In this document: positions 33,684-43,344 of the stretch, piece by piece | Layout of the letters: each line of letters begins with the position of its first letter | Position numbering within the stretch: the first letter of the stretch is position 1 | Origin: Eubacterium sp. | GTDB taxonomy: Bacteria; Bacillota; Clostridia; Lachnospirales; Lachnospiraceae | Length of the DNA: 64,000 bases | Assembly (NCBI GenBank): GCA_024681515.1 | Contig: JAILAR010000106.1 | Coordinates: 16,443-80,442 of the forward strand | Direction: 5' to 3' | Notes under the pieces: generated by a model | The model's input: the letters and a program-made list of their open reading frames with translations, nothing else | What the model was told of the DNA's origin: nothing | Databases searched by the model: none | Position numbers and translations under genes: made by a program

Positions 33684-33698
33684 CGAGAAGAACCGGCG

Positions 33699-33758
33699 CG
33701 AATACAAAAAGGGCACAGCATCATGCTTGCATGAAATGCTGTGCCCTTTTTGTATTCG
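33699..33758. terminator. Long bidirectional terminator
   Basis: A 23-bp perfect stem (33699-33721 with 33736-33758) containing AAAAAGGGCACAGC on one arm and its complement ending in TTTTT on the other. It lies between convergent lysA and cyclophilin genes. Two more small stems follow at 33760-33783 (GCGGCTCG) and 33785-33803 (GTGTGC-GAA-GCACAC). Confidence 0.85.
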
Positions 33759-33812
33759 TGCGGCTCGACGACAGGCGAGCCGCGCGTGTGCGAAGCACAC
33801 GGCACCGGGACT

Positions 33813-34349
33813 CTATTTTGCCAAAGTTTCCGGCTCCGGATACTCTGCTCCGAAGGTGTCCACCGTTACGGCCTTCATTCTCTGCGGAACTTCCGGTCTG
33901 TCGCTCCAGTCGGTGAGAGTGGTTGCGATCGCTTCCAGTACGTCATCCCCTTCGATGAGCTTGCCGAAAGCTGCGTATGCACCGTCCAGATGCGGGGAAT
34001 CCTTATGCATGATAAAGAACTGGGAACCGGCAGAATCCGGATGCATGGCGCGTGCCATTGAGAGAACGCCGCGTGTATGCTTCAGATCGTTTTTGAAGCC
34101 GTTCTGGGAGAACTCGCCCTTGATGGAGTATCCCGGACCACCGGTACCTTTCCCGTCGGGACAACCGCCCTGAATCATGAATCCACGGATGACACGATGG
34201 AAGATAAGGCCGTTATAGAAGCCTTTGTTCACTAGAGAAATGAAGTTGCGTACGGTGTTCGGAGCGACCTCCGGATAGAGCTCCAGCTTCATCACATCAC
34301 CGGTTTCCATCGTGATGGTTACGATCGGATTTTTGTTTGCATTTTCCAA
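33813..34349 (-). CDS. Cyclophilin-type peptidyl-prolyl cis-trans isomerase
   Basis: 178 residues; GAGGAGGGT upstream. It speeds proline isomerisation during folding. Visible core: [43 protein letters not shown] (catalytic Arg in FHRVI, then FMIQGG), [16 protein letters not shown] and SQFFIMH. There is no signal peptide, so it is cytoplasmic. It is divergent from mltG and ends at the shared terminator with lysA. Confidence 0.95.
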   Translation of the reverse strand: MENANKNPIVTITMETGDVMKLELYPEVAPNTVRNFISLVNKGFYNGLIFHRVIRGFMIQGGCPDGKGTGGPGYSIKGEFSQNGFKNDLKHTRGVLSMARAMHPDSAGSQFFIMHKDSPHLDGAYAAFGKLIEGDDVLEAIATTLTDWSDRPEVPQRMKAVTVDTFGAEYPEPETLAK

Positions 34350-34391
34350 AATAATACCCTCCTCAGTTGTACGGAATAGTCCCTTTCCGCC

Positions 34392-34420
34392 TTGCTATTT
34401 TCTGCGAAAAGTGCTATTAT
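34392..34420 (+). promoter_or_regulatory. Promoter for mltG and perhaps the FHA cassette
   Basis: TTGCTA (4 of 6), 17-base spacer, TATTAT (5 of 6) preceded by TGC to give an extended -10. The next clear terminator on this strand is beyond 48877, so the transcript could include the signalling genes. Confidence 0.6.
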
Positions 34421-34523
34421 ATGATAGCATTATTGTAAACTCGGTGCAAGTGTGCCTTTTTTGCGTGCAAAAAAAACAGATCATAATTTAATTAACTGTG
34501 AAATAAACGGGAGGGTTCGGGTC

Positions 34524-35651
34524 ATGGCCCCGGGCAAATTTTCAGTAAAATTCGTTAAGTTCATGATCGGTCTGGTGGCTTTGGTGGCCCTGGGACTGAT
34601 CATTATGGACCGATATAAAGAGTATAAGGAAGCGTATAATGCGGAGCTCACCAATACGTCCCACACACAGGGACAGGATGTCAAGGTTGTGATCCCGGAA
34701 AATGTCTCCGTCAAGGAGATCGCGCATATCCTTTATCGGAAGGGCCTGATCAAGTACGAAGGAGCTTTTGTGGACCGGCTCCAGTCTTCCCAGTTTCGTG
34801 GGGAACTGAAGCATGGAACTTATACTTTGAACACCGGTATGAATACTTTGGAAATGATGGAGATCATGTCAAAGGAGGATGAGACCGGCGGTGTGCTTCA
34901 GAAACTGGTTGTGCCGGAGGGCTTTACGATCGATCAGATCGCGGCACGGTGTGAGTCGCAGGGTATTTGCTCGGAGGATGACTTCATCAATGCCTGCAAG
35001 TCCGTTACAAGGACAAAATTCCCGTTCCTTGCGGATGTTCCGGACGGTGTGGCAGTACGGTACCGACTGGAGGGGTATCTCTTCCCGGCTACGTATGACA
35101 TTACGAAGGACACCACGGCGGAATCGCTGGTGTACTGGATGCTGGATACGTTTATGTCCTACTATGATGATGATCGGCAGGCAAGAGCGGAAGAGCTGGG
35201 GCTCAACTCTTATCAGGTGGTCAATATGGCGGCCATGATCGAGCGTGAGTGTCGGGTTGCGGAGGAGCGACCGGTGATCGCGGGTGTCATTAACAACCGT
35301 CTGAAGGATGACATGCTTCTGCAGATCGACTCGACGGTTTTGTATCCCATCACCAGGGGAATGTATGACAAGGAACAGGTATTATACGAGGATCTGGAGG
35401 TGGAATCCAGATACAACACCTACCGGTACAAAGGACTTCCGGCAGGACCGATCTGTAATCCCGGAATCGCCTGCATCGATGCGGTGCTCTATCCGATGGA
35501 ACACGATTATTATTACTACCATATCGTAAATGAGGAGACCGGTGAGCATGCATTCTTCAGAACTTACGAAGAGCATGAGAGCGGAACCGGCGGTGTTACG
35601 GTACAGGACATGATCGACAGTGAATCGGATGATGAATCGGATGAGGAGTAG
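34524..35651 (+). CDS. mltG: Endolytic murein transglycosylase
   Basis: 375 residues from ATG 34524 (GGGAGGG upstream). The open frame extends to 34452, but without a ribosome site and upstream of any family match. A single N-terminal membrane anchor (about 12-30) is followed by a LysM-like region (VKVVIPENVSVKEIAHILYRKGLI) and the YceG/MltG core: LEGYLFPATYDI, catalytic Glu E240 in AAMIERECR, INNRL, LLQIDSTVLY, YNTYRYKGLPAGPICNPG. It cuts nascent glycan strands on the outer membrane face. An acidic tail SESDDESDEE ends the protein. The FHA gene begins 109 bases downstream with no terminator between. Confidence 0.94.
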   Translation: MAPGKFSVKFVKFMIGLVALVALGLIIMDRYKEYKEAYNAELTNTSHTQGQDVKVVIPENVSVKEIAHILYRKGLIKYEGAFVDRLQSSQFRGELKHGTYTLNTGMNTLEMMEIMSKEDETGGVLQKLVVPEGFTIDQIAARCESQGICSEDDFINACKSVTRTKFPFLADVPDGVAVRYRLEGYLFPATYDITKDTTAESLVYWMLDTFMSYYDDDRQARAEELGLNSYQVVNMAAMIERECRVAEERPVIAGVINNRLKDDMLLQIDSTVLYPITRGMYDKEQVLYEDLEVESRYNTYRYKGLPAGPICNPGIACIDAVLYPMEHDYYYYHIVNEETGEHAFFRTYEEHESGTGGVTVQDMIDSESDDESDEE

Positions 35652-35760
35652 TCCGAGACGCATTCATACCAATTCAGGAATACGGAATATACACACAGAA
35701 TATATGCATAAATAACAGACAACTCAGAATACAGACATCACAAAAGGGGAGGAAGCAAAA

Positions 35761-37416
35761 ATGAGAAGTTTCAGTTTTCACGCAAAGACCATCGGCAAGG
35801 AACGTTACCTGACCTATATCATGGGTGAGGGAATGGAGCTTGACGAGGATACACTGGATTTCATGGAGGAACAGGATCCGTTGGAACTGGTGCATGTGAT
35901 CTTCGAACAGGACGAGGATTACGATTATCTGACCTATGACATTTCCGGGCTGGTATCCTTGGAGAAGTTCACCTCCGGCGTGGTAAACAAGGAAACGGTA
36001 TTGAAGATCCTGCGGAATATTGCTCTGGGACTGATCAGCTGCAAGGAGCAGGCGCTGCATCTGGCATACATTCTCCTTCACAAGGGGTTCATGTATATCG
36101 ATCAGGATACGATGAAGATGCAGTTCATCTGCCTTCCGGTAGAAGGAGAAGCAGCGGTATCCGTTGAGTTTAAGGGATTCGTCCGTCAGCTGATCGCTAA
36201 TTTCAAATATGATATCAACGGAGATCTGACTTATGTCGGAACACTGCTGGCGTTCATTAACGGCGACAACTTTAATCTTCGGAATCTCATCGGTCTTACG
36301 GAAGCGCTGATGGAGGATGACGGGATCGAATATGATGAGGCGGAAAGCATTTCCACGGAGGAAGGCGAGATCTTAAACAGCTCGGTTCCGGAACCGGAGG
36401 AGAAGGATATCTCCAGCTTCATGGATGGTCTTGCCGGAGAAGGCGAGGCTCTGCCGGAGATCGGTGACGATGAGGATGAAACGGCACCGGAGGATGAGGT
36501 AGAGCTGGAAGAGGCGATGGCAGAGGAAGCTGAGGCGGAAGAAGATGTGACAGAGGAAGCTGAGGCAGAGGAATCTGAAACAGAAGAAGCTGAGGCGGAG
36601 GAAGCTAAGGCAGAAGAAGCTGAAACGGAGGAAGCTGAGGCAGAGGAAACTCAGGCAGAGGAAGTTGAGACAGAAGAAGCTGAATCTGATAAGGCTGAAG
36701 AAGTAAAGAACGAAGAACCGGAGAATTCTGAAGAAGAGAAAGAGGAAGAGGAGCCGAATCTCGAGGAGCTGGCTGAAAAGGCAAAGCGTCTGGCTGAAGA
36801 AGCAAAGCTTGCCACACGTGGAGCAAGACAGATCGGCGGAAAGAATATTAAGGTCAGCCGCGCTGCTCTGATCCAGAATGCGGCAGCACAGGAAGCTGAG
36901 ATCGTTCAGGAAACCGGTGATACAGACAGCACGGATCTTCTGAGAGGAGAGGGAGCAGAGGCGATAAATGCTTCAAAGGATGTGAAAGAAGTATCACGTT
37001 CTTCTAAGAACAAGAAGGATAAGAAGAATGTCGTAACCGAAGAGATCCCTGAGAAGAAGGAAGAGGAAGAGGCTGAGAAGCCGGCACCGGCACCTGCTAA
37101 GACAGATACATCTACATTAAAGATCAATCCGTACCTGCTTCGTGTGAATACGAAGGAGAGGACCATGATCACGAAGAACATCTTCAAGATCGGGAAGGCA
37201 AACCGTGGTGTTGATTACTCGGTAAGCGGAAATGGGGCAATCTCCAGACAGCATGCCATTATCACCAAGAAGGATGACGGATACTATATCAAAGATAACA
37301 AGTCTACGAATCATACCTACGTAAATGATCGGGAACTGGCAGACGGAGAAGAGGTACTCCTGACCAACAATTCCGTGATCAGCTTAGGTAACGAGGAATT
37401 TATGTTTAAATACTGA
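35761..37416 (+). CDS. FHA-domain protein 1 (DUF6382-like N-terminus, Glu-rich linker)
   Basis: 551 residues; RBS GGGGAGGAAG. N-terminal domain (1-185) resembles the DUF6382 module found with FHA domains in Clostridia (for example YLTYDISGLVSLEKF, ILRNIALGLISCKEQ). A very acidic linker of EEAEAEE repeats covers about 205-350. A C-terminal FHA domain (about 455-551) has the IGK…DYSVSGNGAISRQHAII and NHTYVNDREL elements; the Arg and Ser-x-x-His of the phosphothreonine pocket are kept. No membrane segment, so a cytoplasmic reader. First of six same-strand genes with a kinase and phosphatase. Confidence 0.88.
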   Translation: MRSFSFHAKTIGKERYLTYIMGEGMELDEDTLDFMEEQDPLELVHVIFEQDEDYDYLTYDISGLVSLEKFTSGVVNKETVLKILRNIALGLISCKEQALHLAYILLHKGFMYIDQDTMKMQFICLPVEGEAAVSVEFKGFVRQLIANFKYDINGDLTYVGTLLAFINGDNFNLRNLIGLTEALMEDDGIEYDEAESISTEEGEILNSSVPEPEEKDISSFMDGLAGEGEALPEIGDDEDETAPEDEVELEEAMAEEAEAEEDVTEEAEAEESETEEAEAEEAKAEEAETEEAEAEETQAEEVETEEAESDKAEEVKNEEPENSEEEKEEEEPNLEELAEKAKRLAEEAKLATRGARQIGGKNIKVSRAALIQNAAAQEAEIVQETGDTDSTDLLRGEGAEAINASKDVKEVSRSSKNKKDKKNVVTEEIPEKKEEEEAEKPAPAPAKTDTSTLKINPYLLRVNTKERTMITKNIFKIGKANRGVDYSVSGNGAISRQHAIITKKDDGYYIKDNKSTNHTYVNDRELADGEEVLLTNNSVISLGNEEFMFKY

Positions 37417-37504
37417 TGCTGACTCGACGACCACGAAGTGCTCGGAGAGACGCATGGCGAAATATACAAGCAATACAATGAGATAGAATTGGGGGATGTG
37501 TAGC

Positions 37505-39541
37505 ATGAAAAAGTATGGGATCATAATTGACAAGATGGAAGGATACCAGACACTTCGGTATCAGCTGCAGGGAATGGATGTATTTGATGATCGTGCGGCA
37601 GACCGCGCGAGAAATACGCCGGTTATCGGATTAATGCAGCTGCAGTACATCGATGCCGGTGGACGGCGGGAATTGATGGCAAATGTGCCGGATTTCCCGA
37701 CACTGAATGCGCTTATTCAGAAGCCGCTTAAGAAACAGGAAGTGCTCACCTTCCTGAAAAATCTGTCGATTACATTTTCAGCAGGATCCCAGGGACTTCC
37801 GGTGGGTTATATCGTTAAGAACGATGAGTATATTTTCGTGAATCCCCAGAACTTGCAGACCATCTGCATGTATGCGCCCATTAAACAGAACACGATGGAC
37901 ATTTCCGAGATTCCCTCGTTCTTCAGGGATCTTGTCGCAAAGATGAAGTTCGATGAGATGGATCGTGATAATTATGTTGCACGGCTGTTCAATGAGATCA
38001 ACGCATTCCAGTTTAGTCTGGAGCGTTTCCAGGCTCTTATAAACGAAATGCTTGTTACAGCGGTAGCAGATGCAACTACCGGAAAAGTGAATCGCATGGA
38101 AGTTATGCGAAATCGGGCAGGAGGCCAGATGCCGCCACAGGGAATGGCGATGCCACCGCAGGGAATGCCGATGCCACCGCAGGGAGCCCAGATGCCGCCG
38201 CAGGGAATGCCGGTGTCGCCGCAGGGAATGCCGGTGTCGCCGCAGGGAATGCCGATGCCACCGCAGGGAGGCCAGATGCCGCCGCAGGGTATGCCGATGC
38301 CGCCGCAGGGAGGCCAGATGCCGCCGCAGGGAATGCCGATGGCACCGCAGGGAGGTCAGATGCCGCCACAGGGCATGCCAAAAGCGCCTGAAATGCCGAA
38401 GGCACCTGAAGCACCGAAGACACCTGAAATGCCGAAGGCACCGGAAGCGCCGAAGGCACCTGAAATGCCGAAAGCACCGGAAGCGCCGAAGGCGCCGGTA
38501 ATGAATGAAATCCCGCAGGCGCCGAAGGCCCCTGAAATGCCGAAGGCCCCTGAAATGCCGAAGGCCCCGGAAGCGCCGAAAGCTCCGGTTATGAATGAAA
38601 TTCCGCAGGCCCCGAAGGCACCTGAAATGCCGAAAGCACCTGAAATGCTGAAGGCCCCTGAAATGCCGAAGGCCCCGGAAGCGCCGAAGGCGCCGGTAAT
38701 GAATGAAATCCCGCAGGCGCCGAAGGCACCGGAAATGCCGAAGGCACCTGAAATGCCGAAGGCACCTGAAATGCCGAAAGCGCCGGAAGTGCCGGTTATG
38801 AATGAAATCCCGCAGGCTCCGAAGGCACCTGAGATGCCGAAAGCACCTGAAACGCCGAAAGCCCCGGAGATGCCGAAGGCACCGGAAATGCCGAAGGCGC
38901 CTGAGATGCCGAAAGCACCTGAAATGCCGGCAGCTATGAAGAATCCGACCAGCGAGTTGGTTTCGTCTGCTGAACTGGATCTCGGCTCTATGATGGGTGG
39001 CGCGCCCGCAACGCCGAAGGCACCTGAAATGCCGAAGGCACCTGAAATGCCGAAAGCACCTGAAATGCCGAAGGCACCTGAAATGCCGAAGGCACCTGAA
39101 ATGCCGAAGGCACCTGAGATGCCGAAGGCACCTGAGATGCCGAAGGTACCTGAAACGCCGAAGGCACCGGAAGCACCGAAGAACCCCGCGGCACCGACTG
39201 CTCCGGCAGCACCTGCCGCTCCGCAACCGAGCCCGCTTCAGCCGAACTTTGTTCGAAAGAGTACCGGTGAGCGGATCATCTTCACGAAGGACAAATTCAC
39301 CATCGGAAAATCGAAGGTTTCTGCAGATTATTCCATCGAGAATAATTCGGCCATCAGCCGGACACATGTAGAGATCATCAAGAAGAACGGTGTGAATTAC
39401 ATGAAGGATCTGGGCTCTACCAACGGAACATTTGTGGACGGAAAGAGATTGGCACCGAATGAAGAAGTCCTCCTGAAGAACGGACTTGTAGTCCGGATGG
39501 GAGACGAGGAATTTGTATTCCATCTCAGAGTAGAGGACTGA
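37505..39541 (+). CDS. FHA-domain protein 2 with MPPQG and KAPEMP repeat linker
   Basis: 678 residues from ATG 37505; the ATG at 37496 abuts the GGGGG ribosome site and is too close. The N-terminal 200 residues are again DUF6382-like (TFLKNLSITFSAGSQG, EIPSFFRDLVAKM). Residues about 209-291 are twelve seven-residue MPPQG units; about 292-560 are six-residue KAPE[MAT]P units broken by four KAPVMNEIPQAP-type spacers. A C-terminal FHA domain (about 585-672) has FTIGKSKVSADYSI, SAISRTHVEI and LGSTNGTFVDGKRL, a complete phosphothreonine pocket. The extended Pro-rich linker would hold the two ends far apart. Confidence 0.88.
   Translation: MKKYGIIIDKMEGYQTLRYQLQGMDVFDDRAADRARNTPVIGLMQLQYIDAGGRRELMANVPDFPTLNALIQKPLKKQEVLTFLKNLSITFSAGSQGLPVGYIVKNDEYIFVNPQNLQTICMYAPIKQNTMDISEIPSFFRDLVAKMKFDEMDRDNYVARLFNEINAFQFSLERFQALINEMLVTAVADATTGKVNRMEVMRNRAGGQMPPQGMAMPPQGMPMPPQGAQMPPQGMPVSPQGMPVSPQGMPMPPQGGQMPPQGMPMPPQGGQMPPQGMPMAPQGGQMPPQGMPKAPEMPKAPEAPKTPEMPKAPEAPKAPEMPKAPEAPKAPVMNEIPQAPKAPEMPKAPEMPKAPEAPKAPVMNEIPQAPKAPEMPKAPEMLKAPEMPKAPEAPKAPVMNEIPQAPKAPEMPKAPEMPKAPEMPKAPEVPVMNEIPQAPKAPEMPKAPETPKAPEMPKAPEMPKAPEMPKAPEMPAAMKNPTSELVSSAELDLGSMMGGAPATPKAPEMPKAPEMPKAPEMPKAPEMPKAPEMPKAPEMPKAPEMPKVPETPKAPEAPKNPAAPTAPAAPAAPQPSPLQPNFVRKSTGERIIFTKDKFTIGKSKVSADYSIENNSAISRTHVEIIKKNGVNYMKDLGSTNGTFVDGKRLAPNEEVLLKNGLVVRMGDEEFVFHLRVED
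38129..39186 (+). repeat. In-frame Pro-rich tandem repeats
   Basis: Twelve 21-base units (MPPQGMP and variants) are followed by about 45 units of 18 bases (KAPEMP, KAPEAP, KAPETP). Higher-order blocks ending in VMNEIPQAP recur four times, showing block duplication. Synonymous variation between units is low at the 3' end (39010-39140), suggesting recent expansion. Confidence 0.9.
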
Positions 39542-39623
39542 TCCCGGCACTGTAGATCATACGGATGATACGGTCGGAAAGCCGGATCGTATCTGAATCA
39601 TCTGATAAAAGAGGAAGAGTAAA

Positions 39624-40397
39624 ATGGAGTTTCGTGCAACCTATAATACGGATATCGGTATCCGGAAGAATACGAACCAGGACTCGCTGGCACTCCGGAT
39701 CATCGATTCTCCGGTGGGACAGATCGCTTTTGGCATCGTATGCGACGGAATGGGCGGTCTGGCCAAGGGCGAGCTTGCTTCCAAGGAAGTGATCGAGGCC
39801 TTCTGCGATTGGTTTGACCAGAGTTTCCAGAGAATGATCCTGAACGGCAGCTTTACCGTTGCCACGCTTCGGGGGGATTGGAATGACATCATTCAGGAAC
39901 AGAATCAGAGACTCGGCCGTTATGGCGCTGAGAATAATCTGATGCTGGGAACTACGGTTTCTGCCATTTTGATGGTGAAGGATGAGTTTTATATCGTTCA
40001 TGTCGGAGACAGCCGCGTTTACGAGATGTCGTCAGACGGTGTGCGTCAGCTCACAAACGACCAGACCTTTGTGGCAAGAGAGATTGCCATGGGACGTATG
40101 ACGCCGGAACAGGCGAAGACGGATCCGAGGCGGAGCGTGCTTTTGCAATGCGTTGGCGCATCCAAGGTTGTTGAACCGGATTTTGTAAAGGGGCATCTGA
40201 AGAAAGGCGCGGTCTATCTCCTTTGTTCGGACGGTTTCCGCCATCAGATTTCCGACGAGGAAATGGTTGAGAAGGTTGGACCGGAGGCCTGTGGCTCTGA
40301 GGAAGAGATGAAGTTCGGTTGTGTATATCTGACGGAGCTGGTGAAGAATCGGCGGGAAACCGATAATATCACCGTGGCTTTGATCAAAACAATGTAG
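39624..40397 (+). CDS. PP2C-family Ser/Thr protein phosphatase
   Basis: 257 residues; GAGGAAGAG upstream. The metal-dependent phosphatase set is complete: RKNTNQDSL (Asp 20), VCDGMGGLAKGE (Asp 41), HVGDSRVY (128-133), LCSDGF (Asp 203) and the terminal DNITVALI. No membrane segment, so it acts in the cytoplasm. The kinase gene starts 13 bases downstream, the usual PrpC-PrkC-type pairing of opposing enzymes. Expected targets are the kinase itself and the phosphothreonines read by the FHA proteins. Confidence 0.95.
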   Translation: MEFRATYNTDIGIRKNTNQDSLALRIIDSPVGQIAFGIVCDGMGGLAKGELASKEVIEAFCDWFDQSFQRMILNGSFTVATLRGDWNDIIQEQNQRLGRYGAENNLMLGTTVSAILMVKDEFYIVHVGDSRVYEMSSDGVRQLTNDQTFVAREIAMGRMTPEQAKTDPRRSVLLQCVGASKVVEPDFVKGHLKKGAVYLLCSDGFRHQISDEEMVEKVGPEACGSEEEMKFGCVYLTELVKNRRETDNITVALIKTM

Positions 40398-40410
40398 TGG
40401 GGTTGCCGGA

Positions 40411-42534
40411 ATGACAAAAGAAGGTACCGTCCTGGACGGAAAATACGAAATACTGAAGGAGATCGGGCGCGGTGGTATGTCCATCGTATACCTCGCGCGC
40501 GATAACCGTCTGAATAAGCAGTGGGCTGTCAAGGAGATCAAGAACGACGGATCGAAGAGCACGCAGACACTGTTAAAGGGGTTGGAGCGAGAGGCAAACA
40601 TCCTGAAGAATGTGGATCATCCCGTTCTTCCGCGTATTGTCGATATCATCAACAGTCGCGGAACGATCTATGTCGTTATGGACTTCATCGAAGGAACCAA
40701 CCTGGGTGATGTTCTGAAGCAGGAAGGCGCACAGTCCCAGGAGGACGTGATCGAGTGGGGACGCGAACTGGCATCCGCACTGGATTATCTGCACTCCATG
40801 AATCCGCCGATCATTTACCGTGATATGAAGCCGGCCAATGTTATGCTGAAGCCGGAGGGCGGTGTGAAGCTGATCGACTTCGGTACGGCGAAGGAGTACA
40901 CGATCGAGAGCAATGCGGATACGACAGCACTTGGTACCCGTGGATATGCGGCTCCGGAGCAGTTTGGTGATGCACAGGGACGCGGTATTTACAAAACCGA
41001 TGCCCGGACTGACATTTATAATCTGGGTGCGACGCTGTACCACATGGTGACAGGTATGAATCCCTGCGAACCGCCGTATGAGATCAAGCCGATCCGTCAG
41101 TGGAACCAGGCACTGTCCACCGGTCTGGAACAGATCATTATGAAATGTACCCAGCCGAATCCCGATGACCGTTATCAGTCCTGTTCGGAGCTTCTGTATG
41201 CGCTGGATCATTATACCGAGCTGGATGATTCCTATAAGAAGGCAAATAAGAAGAAGGTGATCCTGTTCGGCGTCAGCGCAGCCATGACCATCGCGGCGGC
41301 CATTACCGCCATTGTGGGCTACAACGGCATGAAGCGTGTCGAGCGCGAAAACTATTCTGCTTATATTGAGGAAGGAAATGATCTGAAGATCCAGCAGCGG
41401 TATCCGGAGGCGGCAGAGCAGTACAAGAAAGCCTTTGATCTGGATAGTGATGCGGCGGATGCATATGTAAATTACATCAATCTGTATATAGACGCATCTA
41501 ATGATCCGAATGTGACCGCGGCAAACGCTCTCAAGGTGGATGACGGACTTACAACCGTGGCAAACCGTGTGAGTAACAGCGATTCCAGCGCAAGCAAGAA
41601 TGCGGAAGTTCTGTATCGCCTCGGACTCGCTTACTTTACAAAAGAGAATCCGGATTATACGGCGGCAGATAAATATTTCCGTATGGTACCGAGCGATGAT
41701 CCGACCTACGGTGAGCTGGCCGGATATTACGAAGGAATCGCATTTATCCGCTCCGGAAGCGTTGAGAATGTGACAGAGCTGATGGCAAGAGTCAACAGCT
41801 TCGCGGATTATAACGTGAGTCATTTCTCGAATACGGATGAGCAGAAGTTCATCAATTATCAGACGCTGGGCAGCATCTATGCGATGTATGTGACTACGGA
41901 AGGCGTGGCCGAGAAGGGCGAGCAGGTCATGAGCCAGGCTCTGGAAGACCTGGAAAGCTATGACGGTGACAACGCACTCCGGTACGAGTACGACTATTAT
42001 AACGATCTCTCCGAGATCTATTTCCAACTGGCGAAGACATCGGAGGATGCAAATCAGAAGAATACCTATTACAATCTTGCGATCTCTGCCTGTCAGGAAG
42101 TGATCAGCCAGATCGAAGGACTTCTGGCGACGGGAACCGACAATGAAAAAATGGTCGGTTATCGAAAGTCCTACGAAGAGAAGATGTCCCGTATCGCGGA
42201 GATCTACGGCGCCGAGGAGAAGTTCACCGAGGCCTGTGAGACCTACGAGAAGGCAGAGGCAAAGCTGACAGAGCTGGCTGCAAGCAAGTCGGCTGCAAAT
42301 GAGAATCTGGGCCGGATCTACACCAAGCATCTGGCGTATGTATATCAGGTATTTGCGGCTAAGAATCAGGATATTACAAAATGGTCGACACAGGATAAGA
42401 ACACGATCCTTGCAATCTACAAGAACGGAAGCAAAGTGTCGGGCATTGAGAAGAATTCCAACTGGGTGAAACGTGTGGTAGATATGCAGGAACTTGAAAA
42501 ATCCGGCAGCACAACTGAAGAGAAGGGAGAGTGA
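40411..42534 (+). CDS. Transmembrane Ser/Thr protein kinase with TPR-like outer domain
   Basis: 707 residues. The kinase domain (8-270) is complete: Gly loop IGRGGMSIVY, K41, catalytic YRDMKPANVM (D138), DFGTA (156-160), activation loop with DTTALGTRGYAAPEQFG, then DIYNLGATLYHMVTG. The usual HRD is YRD. One membrane segment (282-303) places about 400 residues outside. That part has TPR-like helical pairs (YPEAAEQYKKAFDLDSDAADAYVNYI) rather than the PASTA repeats of PrkC, so it should sense something other than muropeptides. Activation-loop T171 has Leu at +3, like the repeats in the next gene. The stop overlaps the downstream open frame by four bases. Confidence 0.94.
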   Translation: MTKEGTVLDGKYEILKEIGRGGMSIVYLARDNRLNKQWAVKEIKNDGSKSTQTLLKGLEREANILKNVDHPVLPRIVDIINSRGTIYVVMDFIEGTNLGDVLKQEGAQSQEDVIEWGRELASALDYLHSMNPPIIYRDMKPANVMLKPEGGVKLIDFGTAKEYTIESNADTTALGTRGYAAPEQFGDAQGRGIYKTDARTDIYNLGATLYHMVTGMNPCEPPYEIKPIRQWNQALSTGLEQIIMKCTQPNPDDRYQSCSELLYALDHYTELDDSYKKANKKKVILFGVSAAMTIAAAITAIVGYNGMKRVERENYSAYIEEGNDLKIQQRYPEAAEQYKKAFDLDSDAADAYVNYINLYIDASNDPNVTAANALKVDDGLTTVANRVSNSDSSASKNAEVLYRLGLAYFTKENPDYTAADKYFRMVPSDDPTYGELAGYYEGIAFIRSGSVENVTELMARVNSFADYNVSHFSNTDEQKFINYQTLGSIYAMYVTTEGVAEKGEQVMSQALEDLESYDGDNALRYEYDYYNDLSEIYFQLAKTSEDANQKNTYYNLAISACQEVISQIEGLLATGTDNEKMVGYRKSYEEKMSRIAEIYGAEEKFTEACETYEKAEAKLTELAASKSAANENLGRIYTKHLAYVYQVFAAKNQDITKWSTQDKNTILAIYKNGSKVSGIEKNSNWVKRVVDMQELEKSGSTTEEKGE

Positions 42535-42539
42535 TCGGT

Positions 42540-43289
42540 ATGGGTATGTATCGTACATTATTTATGGTCGGCCTCATCCTGGCGATCGCATTCCTGATCG
42601 CAACGATCGTTCTCTTCTTTGTTCTGAAGATTCCGAAAGCGATCGGCGTTGTTACAGGACGGACCCAGAGGAAAGCCATCGAGGAGATCCGCGAGGGCGG
42701 ATATGAGGCAAGATCCAAGAAAGAAGCAATCAAGAGTTCCGGAAAGCGGATCCATGTACGTGATGTGGAAATGGATACGGGGGCGTTGCATAAGGGTGCA
42801 ACCAGCGGCGGTCTGAAAGCCGATAAATCCGTAAAGATCGTGAATATCGCAACAAAAGCGGAAGAGAAGAGTGTCTTTACTTCGGAGGCTGCACAAAACA
42901 GCCGTCCGAACCGGGATCGAAGCAAGGCATACGAAGAAACCGAGGTGCTGGACTTCACGGCCACCATCAAGAATCCGAATGCAAAGCCGGAATCCGATGA
43001 GACCGAGGTGCTCGGACACGAAGGAGCTGCCGTGGACGATGATTCAACGGATGTACTTCCGGGCATCGAACCGGCGGAAATGAAAGACTTTGACAGTGAA
43101 GAGGCAACGGATGTACTGAACATCACGCCCAATGTTCCGGGGGAGGATGAGATCGTCGGCCGGTACAGTGCGGAGGAGACCGCGGTACTTCGGAGCATGC
43201 ATGTGACGACGGAAGAAGAACAGTCCGACATGCGGGATATCAAGGTGCTTTACAAGGAGACAGTGGTTCATACGGATGAAACGTTGTAA
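42540..43289 (+). CDS. Membrane-anchored scaffold with five T-x-V-L repeats
   Basis: 249 residues from ATG 42540 (AGGGAGAG nine bases upstream); a GTG at 42531 is also in frame but abuts the site. One membrane segment (about 5-30) is followed by Lys/Arg-rich KIPKAIGVVTGRTQRK, so the tail should be cytoplasmic. The tail is acidic and disordered and carries ETEVL, ETEVL, STDVL, ATDVL and ETAVL, with Thr at about 134, 155, 170, 190 and 214, plus DTGAL at about 80. An acidic context with Thr and a Leu at +3 is what a Thr kinase/FHA-reader pair could use. No family recognised. It sits directly after the kinase. Confidence 0.8.
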   Translation: MGMYRTLFMVGLILAIAFLIATIVLFFVLKIPKAIGVVTGRTQRKAIEEIREGGYEARSKKEAIKSSGKRIHVRDVEMDTGALHKGATSGGLKADKSVKIVNIATKAEEKSVFTSEAAQNSRPNRDRSKAYEETEVLDFTATIKNPNAKPESDETEVLGHEGAAVDDDSTDVLPGIEPAEMKDFDSEEATDVLNITPNVPGEDEIVGRYSAEETAVLRSMHVTTEEEQSDMRDIKVLYKETVVHTDETL

Positions 43290-43325
43290 CGAGTGACATC
43301 GAAAGACAATGATCGAATGAAACAT

Positions 43326-43344
43326 GAGATTCGGATCGAATCTC
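43326..43344. other. Perfect hairpin between the scaffold and Ig-repeat genes
   Basis: GAGATTCG-GAT-CGAATCTC with no T-tract after it. It could be an RNA-processing or stability element separating expression of the two genes rather than a terminator. Confidence 0.4.
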
